Positions 36,066 to 43,995 of a stretch of 50,300 nucleotides of DNA are shown one piece after another. The notes below the pieces were generated by a model that made no database searches, was not told the origin of the DNA, and saw only the letters and a list, made by a program, of their open reading frames with translations. Source of the stretch: Fimbriimonadaceae bacterium. GTDB lineage: Bacteria; Armatimonadota; Fimbriimonadia; Fimbriimonadales; Fimbriimonadaceae. Position numbers and translations under genes: made by a program. Position 1 is the stretch's first letter; each line of letters starts with the position of its first letter. Location of the stretch: contig JAICWL010000015.1 in assembly GCA_025934835.1 (NCBI GenBank), forward strand, positions 1-50,300. Direction: 5' to 3'.

Positions 36066-39000
36066 TTAGCTGCAGCCGCTCGTCTCGCCACAGGTGTCGC
36101 ACTTGAGGCATACACCGTTGCGCACCATGGTGAACGCCCCGCAATTCGAGCAAGGATCTCCCTCGTACCCCTTGAGCCGAGCCTCGCGAGCAAGCTCCGC
36201 GGCGGGGGCTGAGCGGCCCGGCACGCGAGTTGCCCCGACCGGCTCCGCCACGACGGCTTGGGCCTTGAGCGGGCGCTGCTCGGGCTTGCTTTCCGGCATC
36301 GCTCTACTCTGCCTGGCCGTTTGCTCGACCTGCCATAGCGGACTTCCGACGGCGCTCGGACTTTGGTCGTCCAACGGCAAAGGCTGCTGAGGGCCGGTGG
36401 GCGTGGAATATCCGGCCGAGCCGTGGGCTTCGAAAGCTGCGCCGGGAACCTGCTCCCCGACCTCGCCAATTTCCTCCTCGTCGTCGAACTCGGGCGCCTG
36501 TGTCGGATGGCCCATGGCATCGCTCCGAAGGTCTTCCGGCTTGACCTGAACCAGGTCTGTGCGGCCGAGATACGACAGAGCCAGCTCCCGGAAAACGTAG
36601 TCGATCACCGACGTGGACATCTTGATGTTCTGGTGCCCCTGAACCGTGCCGTTGGGTTCGAATCGAGTGAACACGAACGCCTCCACGAACTCCTCGAGCG
36701 GCACTCCGTATTGCAGCCCCAGAGAGATCGCGATCGCGAAGCAGTTCATCAACGACCGGAATGCCGCACCTTCGCGGTGCATGTCGATGAAGATCTCGCC
36801 GAGCGTTCCGTCGTCGTATTCGCCCGTACGCAGATAGACCTTGTGGCCGCCTACGCGAGCCTTTTGCGTGTACCCTTTCCGCCTGCCGGGGAGCGGTCTT
36901 CGCTTCGATATGTACCTGTACACGAGCTTGGCTGCAGCCTCCGAGACCTCCGAGGGAACGTTCAGCGCCGCCATTGCAGCTTGGGCCGGCGCTTCATCCA
37001 GGCCGGCTTCGAGAATCGCGGCAGCGGCTTCGTCCGACGCAGAGTTCAGAGGCTGGCTGAGCTTCGAGCCGTCGCGGTAGAGAGCGTTCGCCTTCAGTCC
37101 GAGCTTCCAAGACAGCATGTACGCGTCCGCGACGTTTTGGATGGTGGCGTGCGCGGGCAAGTTGATGGTCTTGCTGATCGCGCCGGAAAGGAACGGCTGC
37201 GCCGCGGCCATCTGCCGGATGTGCCCTTCCGCGCTGATGAACCGCTGCCCCTTGCGGCCGCATTTGTTTGCGCAATCGAACACCGGCAGGTGCTCGTCCA
37301 GCAGGTGCGGCGCGCCCTCGACGGTCATCGTGCCGCAAACATATTCGTTCGCCGCTTCGATCTGCTCCTTCGAGAAGCCGAGCGCTTCGAGCATCGAAAA
37401 CGACCAATCGTCGAGCTGCTCCTCGGTGAAGCCGAGGGTCTTGCGGCAGAATTCGTCGCCCAGCGTCCACTTGTTGAACACGAAGCCGATTTCAAATGCG
37501 CCTTCGAGAGCGGCCTCGATCGCCTGAAGCGCTTCCGGCGTGAACCCCTTCTGCTCGAGCGACTCGTGGTTCACGAACGGGGCGCCGCGCAGGGTCTTGT
37601 GCCCGAGCGCATAGGCCACGATATCCTCGATCTGCTCCTGGCTGTAGCCCAGCCGCCGCAGAGCGGGCGGGATCGATTGGTTGATGATCTTGAAGTACCC
37701 GCCGCCGGCGAGCTTCTTAAACTTCACCAGAGCGAAGTCCGGCTCGATGCCGGTTGTGTCGCAATCCATGATCAGGCCGATCGTGCCAGTCGGCGCCAAA
37801 ACGGTGACCTGCGCATTGCGGAACCCATGCTCGTCGCCGACCTCGAGCGCCCGGTCCCAAGCATTGCGCGCAGCCTCCAGCAAGGGCTCCGGGCAGACTT
37901 CTGGAGCAATCGGCACCGGCTTGATGCTCAATCCCTCGTACTCCTCGGGGCGAGCAGCATAGGCGGCCCGCCGATGATTGCGCAGCACTCTCAGCATCGC
38001 CGAACGGTTCCGCTTGTAACCTGGGAACGGCCCTTGCTCCTTCGCCATTTCTGCGCTCGTCGCGTAGCTCTCTCCTCCGAGCACGGCGGTCAGCGCACCA
38101 TTGATGGCGAACCCTTGCGGGCTGTCGTAGGGGATTCCCATCTGCATCAGCAGCGCGCCGAGGTTTGCGTATCCGAGGCCAAGGGTTCGAAACTCATAGC
38201 TGAGCTTCGCGACCTCCTTCGAGGGGAACTGCGCCATGAGCACGCTCAGCTCGAGCACGATCGTCCACAGCCGAATCGCGTGTCTGTAGCCTTCGATGTC
38301 GAACCGGCCCGACTTGGGATCGTAGAACCGGATCAGGTTGATGCTGGCCAGGTTGCAGGCCGTGTCGTCGAGGAACATATATTCGGAGCACGGGTTGCTC
38401 GCGTTGATCCGGCCGTCGGCGGGGCAGGTGTGCCACTCGTTGATTGTGGTGTCGTATTGGAGCCCTGGGTCGGCGCACGACCAGGCGGCGTAGCAAATCT
38501 CGTCCCAAAGCTCACCGGCATCCGCCTCTTTGGTTACTTCACGCGTGGTTCTGGCGCGCAAGTCCCAGGCGCCATTCGATTCCACCGCGCGGAAAAACTC
38601 GTTCGGCACCCGAACCGAGTTGTTCGAGTTTTGCCCGGAGACCGTTATATAAGCCTCGGATTCGTAGCCTGTGTCGTAAGTGTTGAACTGGATCGAGCGG
38701 AAGCCTTGCTCGGCGAATTGAAGCGCCCGCTGAATGTAGTTCACAGGCACCTGGGCGGCTTTCGCCGCAACGATCGCCCGCTTGAGCGCCGGGTTCTTGC
38801 GCGGATCGGCATTGAGCGCTCCGTCGGGATAGCAGGCGACCATGACGGCGTTCAATTGCTTCTCGCAGATTTTGGATCCGGCGACCAGCGAAGCGACCTT
38901 CTGCTCTTCGATCACCTTCCAATTGATGAACTGCTCGATGTCCGGATGGTCCATATCCAGGCAGACCATCTTGGCAGCGCGCCTCGTGGTACCTCCGGAT

Positions 39001-39749
39001 TTGATCGCGCCCGCGCTCCGGTCGCCTACCTTGAGGAAGCTCATGAGACCGCTCGATTTGCCTCCTCCGCTCAGCCGCTCGTTCTCGCCGCGGATCTTCG
39101 AAAAGTTCGTGCCCACGCCGGAGCCATACTTGAAGATGCGGGCCTCGCGTGTCCAGAGGTCCATGATTCCGCCCTCGTTCACGAGGTCGTCCTTGACGCT
39201 CAGGATGAAGCATGCGTGAGGCTGGGGCCGCTCGTAGGCGCTGCCGCTCTTGGCCAGCTTTCCGTTCTTAGGGTCGATGTAGAAGTGGCCCTGGGCTCCG
39301 CCGGTGATGCCGTACGCGAAGTGCAGCCCGGTGTTGAACCATTGCGGCGAGTTCGGCGCGGCGATTTGCCTGGCGAGCATGTGGCACAGCTCGTCGTAGA
39401 ACGCCTGCGCGTCTTCGCTTCCATCGAAATAGCCGTGCTGCTCGCCCCAGTGCCGCCAGCAACCCGCGAGCCGGTGGAATACCTGTCGGGCATCGGTCTC
39501 GTGATCGGCTTCCGGATCTCCGTATTGCGACCTCTCGCCTCCTGACTCCTGGTCGATTCCGGCTCGGCGGAAGTACTTCTGCGCCAATATGTCCGTGGCC
39601 ACCTGCGACCAGTGCGCGGGCACCATGACGTCGTTCATTAGGAAAACAGTCGATCCGTCAGGGTTGCGAATCTCGCTCTTGCGCGCCTCGAAAGCTATCC
39701 CCGAATAGGGATCTTCTCCGGCAGTTGTGAAATAACGGCTAATTTTCAT
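36066..39749 (-). CDS. nrdJ: Adenosylcobalamin-dependent ribonucleotide reductase (class II)
   Basis: A 1227-residue class II reductase making deoxynucleotides with vitamin B12 and no oxygen requirement. The N-terminal redox Cys is about C180 (PHACFILS). NPCSE at 452-456 carries the catalytic Asn, thiyl-radical Cys and Glu, and [11 protein letters not shown] follows. A TSCPD domain is seen near residues 990-1110 ([18 protein letters not shown]). After a Pro/Gln/Ser-rich linker, the end is a zinc ribbon: [16 protein letters not shown] and a terminal C-S pair as the mobile redox tail. Its ATG overlaps the stop of the four-helix-bundle gene (ATGA). No cobalamin riboswitch is seen. Confidence 0.95.
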   Translation of the reverse strand: MKISRYFTTAGEDPYSGIAFEARKSEIRNPDGSTVFLMNDVMVPAHWSQVATDILAQKYFRRAGIDQESGGERSQYGDPEADHETDARQVFHRLAGCWRHWGEQHGYFDGSEDAQAFYDELCHMLARQIAAPNSPQWFNTGLHFAYGITGGAQGHFYIDPKNGKLAKSGSAYERPQPHACFILSVKDDLVNEGGIMDLWTREARIFKYGSGVGTNFSKIRGENERLSGGGKSSGLMSFLKVGDRSAGAIKSGGTTRRAAKMVCLDMDHPDIEQFINWKVIEEQKVASLVAGSKICEKQLNAVMVACYPDGALNADPRKNPALKRAIVAAKAAQVPVNYIQRALQFAEQGFRSIQFNTYDTGYESEAYITVSGQNSNNSVRVPNEFFRAVESNGAWDLRARTTREVTKEADAGELWDEICYAAWSCADPGLQYDTTINEWHTCPADGRINASNPCSEYMFLDDTACNLASINLIRFYDPKSGRFDIEGYRHAIRLWTIVLELSVLMAQFPSKEVAKLSYEFRTLGLGYANLGALLMQMGIPYDSPQGFAINGALTAVLGGESYATSAEMAKEQGPFPGYKRNRSAMLRVLRNHRRAAYAARPEEYEGLSIKPVPIAPEVCPEPLLEAARNAWDRALEVGDEHGFRNAQVTVLAPTGTIGLIMDCDTTGIEPDFALVKFKKLAGGGYFKIINQSIPPALRRLGYSQEQIEDIVAYALGHKTLRGAPFVNHESLEQKGFTPEALQAIEAALEGAFEIGFVFNKWTLGDEFCRKTLGFTEEQLDDWSFSMLEALGFSKEQIEAANEYVCGTMTVEGAPHLLDEHLPVFDCANKCGRKGQRFISAEGHIRQMAAAQPFLSGAISKTINLPAHATIQNVADAYMLSWKLGLKANALYRDGSKLSQPLNSASDEAAAAILEAGLDEAPAQAAMAALNVPSEVSEAAAKLVYRYISKRRPLPGRRKGYTQKARVGGHKVYLRTGEYDDGTLGEIFIDMHREGAAFRSLMNCFAIAISLGLQYGVPLEEFVEAFVFTRFEPNGTVQGHQNIKMSTSVIDYVFRELALSYLGRTDLVQVKPEDLRSDAMGHPTQAPEFDDEEEIGEVGEQVPGAAFEAHGSAGYSTPTGPQQPLPLDDQSPSAVGSPLWQVEQTARQSRAMPESKPEQRPLKAQAVVAEPVGATRVPGRSAPAAELAREARLKGYEGDPCSNCGAFTMVRNGVCLKCDTCGETSGCS

Positions 39750-40273
39750 GAGGGTCGTCCTTGAGTTGAGTGGGAAGGGCTGTCAGCTGGTTGGGTGACA
39801 GCTGTTTGGGATTCAGTGCCGGGTGTATGGGGCGGGGTGTCGAGGCTGGGGTGATCGGAAGGGGGATCGGCTGCGAATACTTCGCGCACCGTGCGCTCAT
39901 CGGTTCTTTGCCGCCGGTAAGCGATTAACTTGTTGAGTGCCTTTGAGGCAGCCTTCAATTCGGCGGATATTCGCAAGGCTTCCCCAGGCTCGATCAGCGA
40001 GCGCCGATGCACCCGATGCATCCAGCGGACAGAACCTATGGCAAAGCCCCGCGCGGTGATGAAGAATCGCGGTGAATCAGCGTCGGCAGCGCCGCCGTAA
40101 CGTTCGACCAGGATCGCACAGGCGCTGTCGATCTCACGGACGGGTTGCTTTCCGGCCGTGTCTCGAGTGAAGCATGTCCATCGCAGAACCTCCGTCCAAA
40201 CTCGGTCGGCAAGCGGTTCGAACGTGCGAAACATGCCCGTCTGCTCGATCGGCAGATACGTCGACCGACTCAT
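39746..40273 (-). CDS. Four-helix-bundle protein (23S IVP-like family), translationally coupled to nrdJ
   Basis: A 175-residue protein. The stretch [32 protein letters not shown]..., then RFFITARGF and [11 protein letters not shown], lines up well by eye with the four-helix-bundle family found as 23S rRNA intervening-sequence proteins and stand-alone genes (typical members read ADEVW...KDTxGKQLVRAADSIGANIAEGYGR). The family core SIGANIAEGYGR is altered here to [13 protein letters not shown] Pro/Thr/Ser-rich tail of about 50 residues ([16 protein letters not shown]) is unusual. The ATG at 40273 is preferred; a GTG at 40300 is possible. A TATAGT on the minus strand at 40384-40379 may be its -10. 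It overlaps nrdJ by four bases. Function is unknown. Confidence 0.62.
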   Translation of the reverse strand: MSRSTYLPIEQTGMFRTFEPLADRVWTEVLRWTCFTRDTAGKQPVREIDSACAILVERYGGAADADSPRFFITARGFAIGSVRWMHRVHRRSLIEPGEALRISAELKAASKALNKLIAYRRQRTDERTVREVFAADPPSDHPSLDTPPHTPGTESQTAVTQPADSPSHSTQGRPS

Positions 40274-40399
40274 CTCGCTATCCACGGCCCAACGCTCCAC
40301 GTTTCTCTGCTCTTCTGGCTCCAGTCACCCAACACCAAACTCCTTACACCAAACCAGGTTTTTACCCGTCATACGTCTACTATAATCCATCAAAAATCG

Positions 40400-40879
40400 T
40401 TAACTTGCGCGGGCGGTTACTTTTCTTTTGCGCCCCTTGAACGAATCGAGAACTTCCTGGAAGTCCGCGAGCGTTTCGAACTCGCGGTAGACGCTCGCGA
40501 AGCGCACATACGCGACCGTGTCGATATCCCGGAGGGCTTCCATGACCTTGTCGCCGATGACCGACGAGGAAAGCTCCTCCTCGAACTCCTGATAGAGCTC
40601 GCGCTCGATCGAATCGACGGCGTCCCGCAGGTCTTCGATCGCCACGCGGCGTTTCCGGCATGCGATCAGCATCGAGTGCAAAGTCTTGTCCCGCTGGAAC
40701 TCCTGCCGGCTGCCATCCCGTTTGACGACGAAAAGGCGGGCGCGCTCGGGCCGCTCGTGGGTCGTGAATCTGCGGTTGCACCGGGTGCATTCGCGCCGCC
40801 TCCGGATGGTTTCTCCGTCGATCCCAGGTCTCGAATCGAGCACCTTTTGATCCGGATAGCCGCAGAAGGGACAGCGCAT
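40400..40879 (-). CDS. nrdR: Transcriptional repressor NrdR
   Basis: A 159-residue regulator of ribonucleotide reductase genes. The N-terminal zinc ribbon has C3, C6, C31 and C34 (RCPFCGYPD and ECTRCNRRF). The rest is an ATP-cone (about 49-139) with VVKRDGSRQEF and IEDLRDAVDSIERELYQE. It senses ATP/dATP and binds NrdR boxes. It lies 126 bases upstream of the nrdJ unit on the same strand and has its own promoter with an overlapping operator. Confidence 0.95.
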   Translation of the reverse strand: MRCPFCGYPDQKVLDSRPGIDGETIRRRRECTRCNRRFTTHERPERARLFVVKRDGSRQEFQRDKTLHSMLIACRKRRVAIEDLRDAVDSIERELYQEFEEELSSSVIGDKVMEALRDIDTVAYVRFASVYREFETLADFQEVLDSFKGRKRKVTARAS

Positions 40880-40894
40880 ATGGTTTTTGACCTT

Positions 40895-40912
40895 ACCCCT
40901 ACATCTAGGGGT
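40895..40912 (-). promoter_or_regulatory. Candidate NrdR box before nrdR
   Basis: ACCCCTA and TAGGGGT form an 18-bp palindrome around CATC. The central ten bases CTACATCTAG fit the known core CwAtATaTwG at eight of ten places by my count. It begins at the expected transcription start, suggesting autorepression. I did not find a convincing second box at the usual spacing; CTACGAGATG at 40928-40937 is a poor partial match. Confidence 0.55.
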
Positions 40913-40918
40913 TCCAGC

Positions 40919-40948
40919 ATTATTGTGCTACGAGATGTTGCGTGTCAA
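40919..40948 (-). promoter_or_regulatory. nrdR promoter (-35 TTGACA, -10 AATAAT)
   Basis: On the minus strand a perfect TTGACA (40948-40943), 18 bases, then AATAAT (40924-40919), one mismatch from consensus. The start of transcription would be about 40912, inside the NrdR box, giving a leader of some 33 bases with AAGG before nrdR. Confidence 0.65.
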
Positions 40949-41072
40949 GGGTTTTGTTGCGCTGATTTTGCCAACAGGTTTCCCACAATTTATGCACCAT
41001 TTCGCGGTTCTGAAACGTCCGCCCTCAATCCTGGTTCGGGCCGACTATCTGGTACCCTCACAAACTCGCGGG

Positions 41073-41145
41073 AGCCTGTAGCTCAGTCGGTAGAGCATCG
41101 GCCTTTTAAGCCGTGGGTCGTGGGTTCGAGTCCCACCGGGCTCAC
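41073..41145 (+). tRNA. tRNA-Lys (anticodon TTT)
   Basis: A complete 73-base cloverleaf: acceptor GAGCCTG with CGGGCTC, D-stem GCTC/GAGC, anticodon loop CTTTTAA with TTT at 41106-41108, and T-arm GTGGG TTCGAGT CCCAC. The CCA end is not encoded. Confidence 0.95.
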
Positions 41146-41173
41146 TTCCTTCCTCTTCGCGGCGCGGTGCAGA

Positions 41174-41179
41174 TATGAT
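41174..41179 (+). promoter_or_regulatory. -10-like TATGAT six bases before a GTG start
   Basis: TATGAT, six bases, then the GTG at 41186. It supports this otherwise unclear start. Confidence 0.5.
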
Positions 41180-41185
41180 GGTTTC

Positions 41186-41557
41186 GTGCCGACCTCCGAA
41201 TGGCCCCTGGACGATCAGCAGCTAGCAGCCTTGCGCGCGGCGCTGGATCGCATCGTGCCCGCGGACGATTGGCCGAGCGCGACCGAGCTAGGGTGCGACG
41301 AGTTCGTACGCCGGCGGCTGGAGGCGTCCTCCGAAGTGCTCGCGTTGTACCGCGAGGGCCTGGACCGGCTGGTTTCCCAAGGGTTTGCCGCGCTGCCGGG
41401 CCACGCGCAAGACGAGATTATCGGTGAGATCGAAGCAACCCGCTTCGGTCGGGAGCTCATCGAAAACGGGATCGAAGGGTACTACGCCGACCCAGGCAAC
41501 GGCGGGAACCGGGGCGCACAGAGCTGGAAGATGATGGGCTTCGAGGTGCGCGGGTGA
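41186..41557 (+). CDS. Gluconate 2-dehydrogenase subunit 3-like protein
   Basis: A 123-residue protein of the gluconate 2-dehydrogenase gamma-subunit family. The pattern LAALRAALDRIVPADDWPSA at the start, then a helical middle and the C-terminal IEGYYADPGNGGNRGAQSW, is characteristic. It lacks the twin-arginine leader often found on such subunits, so both it and the following oxidoreductase may be cytoplasmic. The stop overlaps the GTG start of the GMC gene (GTGA). Confidence 0.82.
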   Translation: MPTSEWPLDDQQLAALRAALDRIVPADDWPSATELGCDEFVRRRLEASSEVLALYREGLDRLVSQGFAALPGHAQDEIIGEIEATRFGRELIENGIEGYYADPGNGGNRGAQSWKMMGFEVRG

Positions 41558-43146
41558 GCCGATACGATGCGATCGTCGTCGGCGCGGGAGCCGGAGGAGG
41601 CGTCGCAGCTTGCGTGCTCGCCGAATCGGGCAAGACCGTGCTGCTCTTGGAGAAGGGCCACAGCTTGGACTTCGCGTCCACGGGGCGCGATCACCTGCGG
41701 AACCATAGGCTCTCGTGCTACGGTCACAGCACCGGTCCGGACATCGAGGGGAATCCTCGGGTGTTCGAGGACGAGGGCGGGGAAGACCGTGTGGTGAAGC
41801 CGCACTGGGGCGAATACAACAACAACGCTAGCTGCGTGGGCGGTGGCACCCTGGTGTATGGCGGCCAAGCGTGGCGGTTTCACCCGCTCGACTTTCGCAT
41901 GGCTTCCACGTACGGCGTGCCAGAAGGAAGTTCGCTGGCAGACTGGCCGATCGGCTACGAAGAGCTGGAGCCTTACTATGAGCGCGCCGAGCATGAGATC
42001 GGGGTCTCGGGTGGACCTCCCGCGCCCCAAATGCCGCATCGGCGCGAGTATCCGATGCCGCCCATGCCGGCAACCTGCAAAGGTGAACGGCTGCGTCAGG
42101 GCGCTGCTCGTCTGGGTTGGAGCACGCAAGCGGTTCCGCTGCTGGCAAGCTCGATTCCCTGGCAGGGGCGAAAGGCTTGCATCAACTGCCAGCACTGCGT
42201 AGGATTCGCGTGCCCGGTCGATGCCAAGAACGGAACGCAGAACACGGTCATACCGCGGGCGTTGCGCACCGGGCGCTGTCGACTCGAGACCGAAGCGACC
42301 GTGACCACTCTGGTGGGCGACCAGCGCGAAATCACGGGCGTCGAATACGTCCGAAACGGGGCTCGCGAAACTGCCCACGCGGAGGTGGTGATCGTGAGCT
42401 GCGGCGCTATCGAAACCGCGCGGCTGCTGCTGCGGATGGGGCTAGGCGGCGACGAGGTGGGGAGAAACCTGCAGGGTCACATCTACGCCTCGGCCTGCTC
42501 CCTCATGCCTGAGCCGATATGGGATGGAGTCGGACCGGGAGCGACGGTGTCGACGCTCGAATTCAGCCATGGCAACGATGGGCTCATCGGCGGTGGAATG
42601 CTCGCCGACGACTTTCTGGTGCTGCCGATCGTTTTCGCGAAGTGGCACCGCCCGCCCGACGTGCCGGCCTGGGGACCCGAGAACAAGCGCTGGATGCGCG
42701 AGGCTTACCGACGGTTCGTCACGTGCATGGGGCCGGTGCAGGATGTCCCCAGTCGGGAATCGCGCGTCACTCTGGCATACGGGGTCACCGACAGCGTGGG
42801 CTTGCCGGTCGCCCGCCTGTCGGGAACGACGCATCCGGAAACCATCCGCACAGCGCGATTCCTTCAAGAGCGGGCCGAGGAATGGCTTCGCGCCTCGGGG
42901 GCCGAGCGAGTCTGGGGCAGGCAGCCCAGCTTGGGTCTGAGCGCAGGCCAACATCAGGCCGGCACATGCCGAATGGGGGACGATCCGGCCGCGTCGGTCG
43001 TGGACAGTTTCGGTAAAGTTCACGGCACGCGCAATCTTTTTGTGTGCGATGCCTCAGTGCACGTAACGAATGGTGGCTTTAACCCCGTACTGACGGTATT
43101 GGCGCTGTCGTATCGCACAACAACCGAATTGCTGCGACGGTGGTGA
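41554..43146 (+). CDS. GMC-family FAD oxidoreductase (gluconate dehydrogenase-like)
   Basis: A 530-residue FAD enzyme paired with the subunit above. VVGAGAGGGVAACVLAESG is the FAD-binding start. A Cys-rich segment CINCQHCVGFACPVDAKNG near residue 210 is typical of bacterial GMC enzymes of this group. GQHQAGTCRMGDDP supplies the active-site His, and DASVHVTNGGFNPVLTVLAL the C-terminal motif with Asn. The likely reaction is oxidation of a sugar or polyol alcohol; the substrate is unknown. No cytochrome c subunit gene follows, so the electron acceptor is unclear. Confidence 0.85.
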   Translation: MSRYDAIVVGAGAGGGVAACVLAESGKTVLLLEKGHSLDFASTGRDHLRNHRLSCYGHSTGPDIEGNPRVFEDEGGEDRVVKPHWGEYNNNASCVGGGTLVYGGQAWRFHPLDFRMASTYGVPEGSSLADWPIGYEELEPYYERAEHEIGVSGGPPAPQMPHRREYPMPPMPATCKGERLRQGAARLGWSTQAVPLLASSIPWQGRKACINCQHCVGFACPVDAKNGTQNTVIPRALRTGRCRLETEATVTTLVGDQREITGVEYVRNGARETAHAEVVIVSCGAIETARLLLRMGLGGDEVGRNLQGHIYASACSLMPEPIWDGVGPGATVSTLEFSHGNDGLIGGGMLADDFLVLPIVFAKWHRPPDVPAWGPENKRWMREAYRRFVTCMGPVQDVPSRESRVTLAYGVTDSVGLPVARLSGTTHPETIRTARFLQERAEEWLRASGAERVWGRQPSLGLSAGQHQAGTCRMGDDPAASVVDSFGKVHGTRNLFVCDASVHVTNGGFNPVLTVLALSYRTTTELLRRW

Positions 43147-43152
43147 ATTGCT

Positions 43153-43947
43153 ATGCGCCGAGCCTTTACGCTCATCGAGCTACTTGTAGTGATCGCGATC
43201 ATCGCGATCCTGGCGGCGCTGTTGTTCCCGGTATTCGCCCAGGCCAAGCAGGCTGCCAAAGCTGCCGTGTGTCTGAGCAACATGAAGCAGATCGGCGCGG
43301 CCGCGATGCTGTATTTGGCCGATAACGACGACCAGTATTTTCCTGCCGCGAAATACTCTCCGCTGCCGGGGTTCGCACCTCAGCAAACTTGGATCGGTTA
43401 CGACAACGCCAATACGGGGGGCATCGCGGGCGGTTATGCGGGGGACATCAGCAAGCCGGCGACGGCGCCGCCTCGCCCCGGGATCATCGACGAGTATCTG
43501 AAGAACGAGGAGATCAAGAGGTGCCCGAACAAGCCCTCGGGCTCACAAAGCGCGCTGGCGCTCAGCGGATTCTCGGTGAACCAGCCGTCGGCGTTTTACG
43601 ACACGCACCCCAACGCACGCGCGCAGGAGTTTGGCCCTGCTATGGACAACCCCAAGACCATCAACGGTCTGATGGATTTCGACGGGGCGAACGAATCGGT
43701 GATCGAACGCACTTCGGAAACGTTGCTTGCTTGGGAGCATCAGGCCTACGCGCCCGTGTGCAACTTCTTGCAGGCTTACGATTGGTTCAGCAGTCCTCCC
43801 GACCTGCAGAACCTTAAAGACCATTTTAATTTCCTGCACAACGGCGGGACGAACACGATCTGGACCGACGGCCACGCCAAGCGACTGACTTACGGTCAGC
43901 TTAAGCGGCCGTACTTCTCGGTTCGAAAAGATATCTACGACGAGTGA
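43153..43947 (+). CDS. Prepilin-type protein with H-X9-DG C-terminal domain (DUF1559-like)
   Basis: A 264-residue protein with a very short leader, MRRA, then [20 protein letters not shown] as the prepilin-type N-helix with Glu at +5. [19 protein letters not shown] follows. The C-terminus has [18 protein letters not shown], the H-X9-DG motif of a large group in Planctomycetota, Armatimonadota and Verrucomicrobiota. Such proteins are expected in the envelope as pseudopilin-like subunits; function is unknown. It lies seven bases after the GMC gene. Confidence 0.88.
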   Translation: MRRAFTLIELLVVIAIIAILAALLFPVFAQAKQAAKAAVCLSNMKQIGAAAMLYLADNDDQYFPAAKYSPLPGFAPQQTWIGYDNANTGGIAGGYAGDISKPATAPPRPGIIDEYLKNEEIKRCPNKPSGSQSALALSGFSVNQPSAFYDTHPNARAQEFGPAMDNPKTINGLMDFDGANESVIERTSETLLAWEHQAYAPVCNFLQAYDWFSSPPDLQNLKDHFNFLHNGGTNTIWTDGHAKRLTYGQLKRPYFSVRKDIYDE

Positions 43948-43950
43948 AAA

Positions 43951-43979
43951 AGCCTCGCACCGATGTTCGGCGCGAGGCT
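43951..43979. terminator. Bidirectional terminator between the prepilin genes
   Basis: AGCCTCGC pairs with GCGAGGCT, with three more inner pairs (CCG/CGG) and a loop ATGTT. On the minus strand it is followed by TTTTTC, a good rho-independent terminator for the operon ending at 43996. On the plus strand it follows the stop codon at 43947 closely. Confidence 0.82.
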
Positions 43980-43995
43980 ATTCGTCGCTGCGGGA

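Noticed and set aside
36363-39545. A 1060-codon open frame on the plus strand, antisense to nrdJ
   Set aside because: Its length follows from G+C-rich codon usage of nrdJ on the opposite strand. The product is low in hydrophobic order, has no domain, and nrdJ itself is beyond doubt.
40274-40399. Possible cobalamin riboswitch before the nrdJ unit
   Set aside because: Only 126 bases separate it from nrdR and no B12-box-like sequence is seen; a cobalamin riboswitch usually needs about 200 bases.
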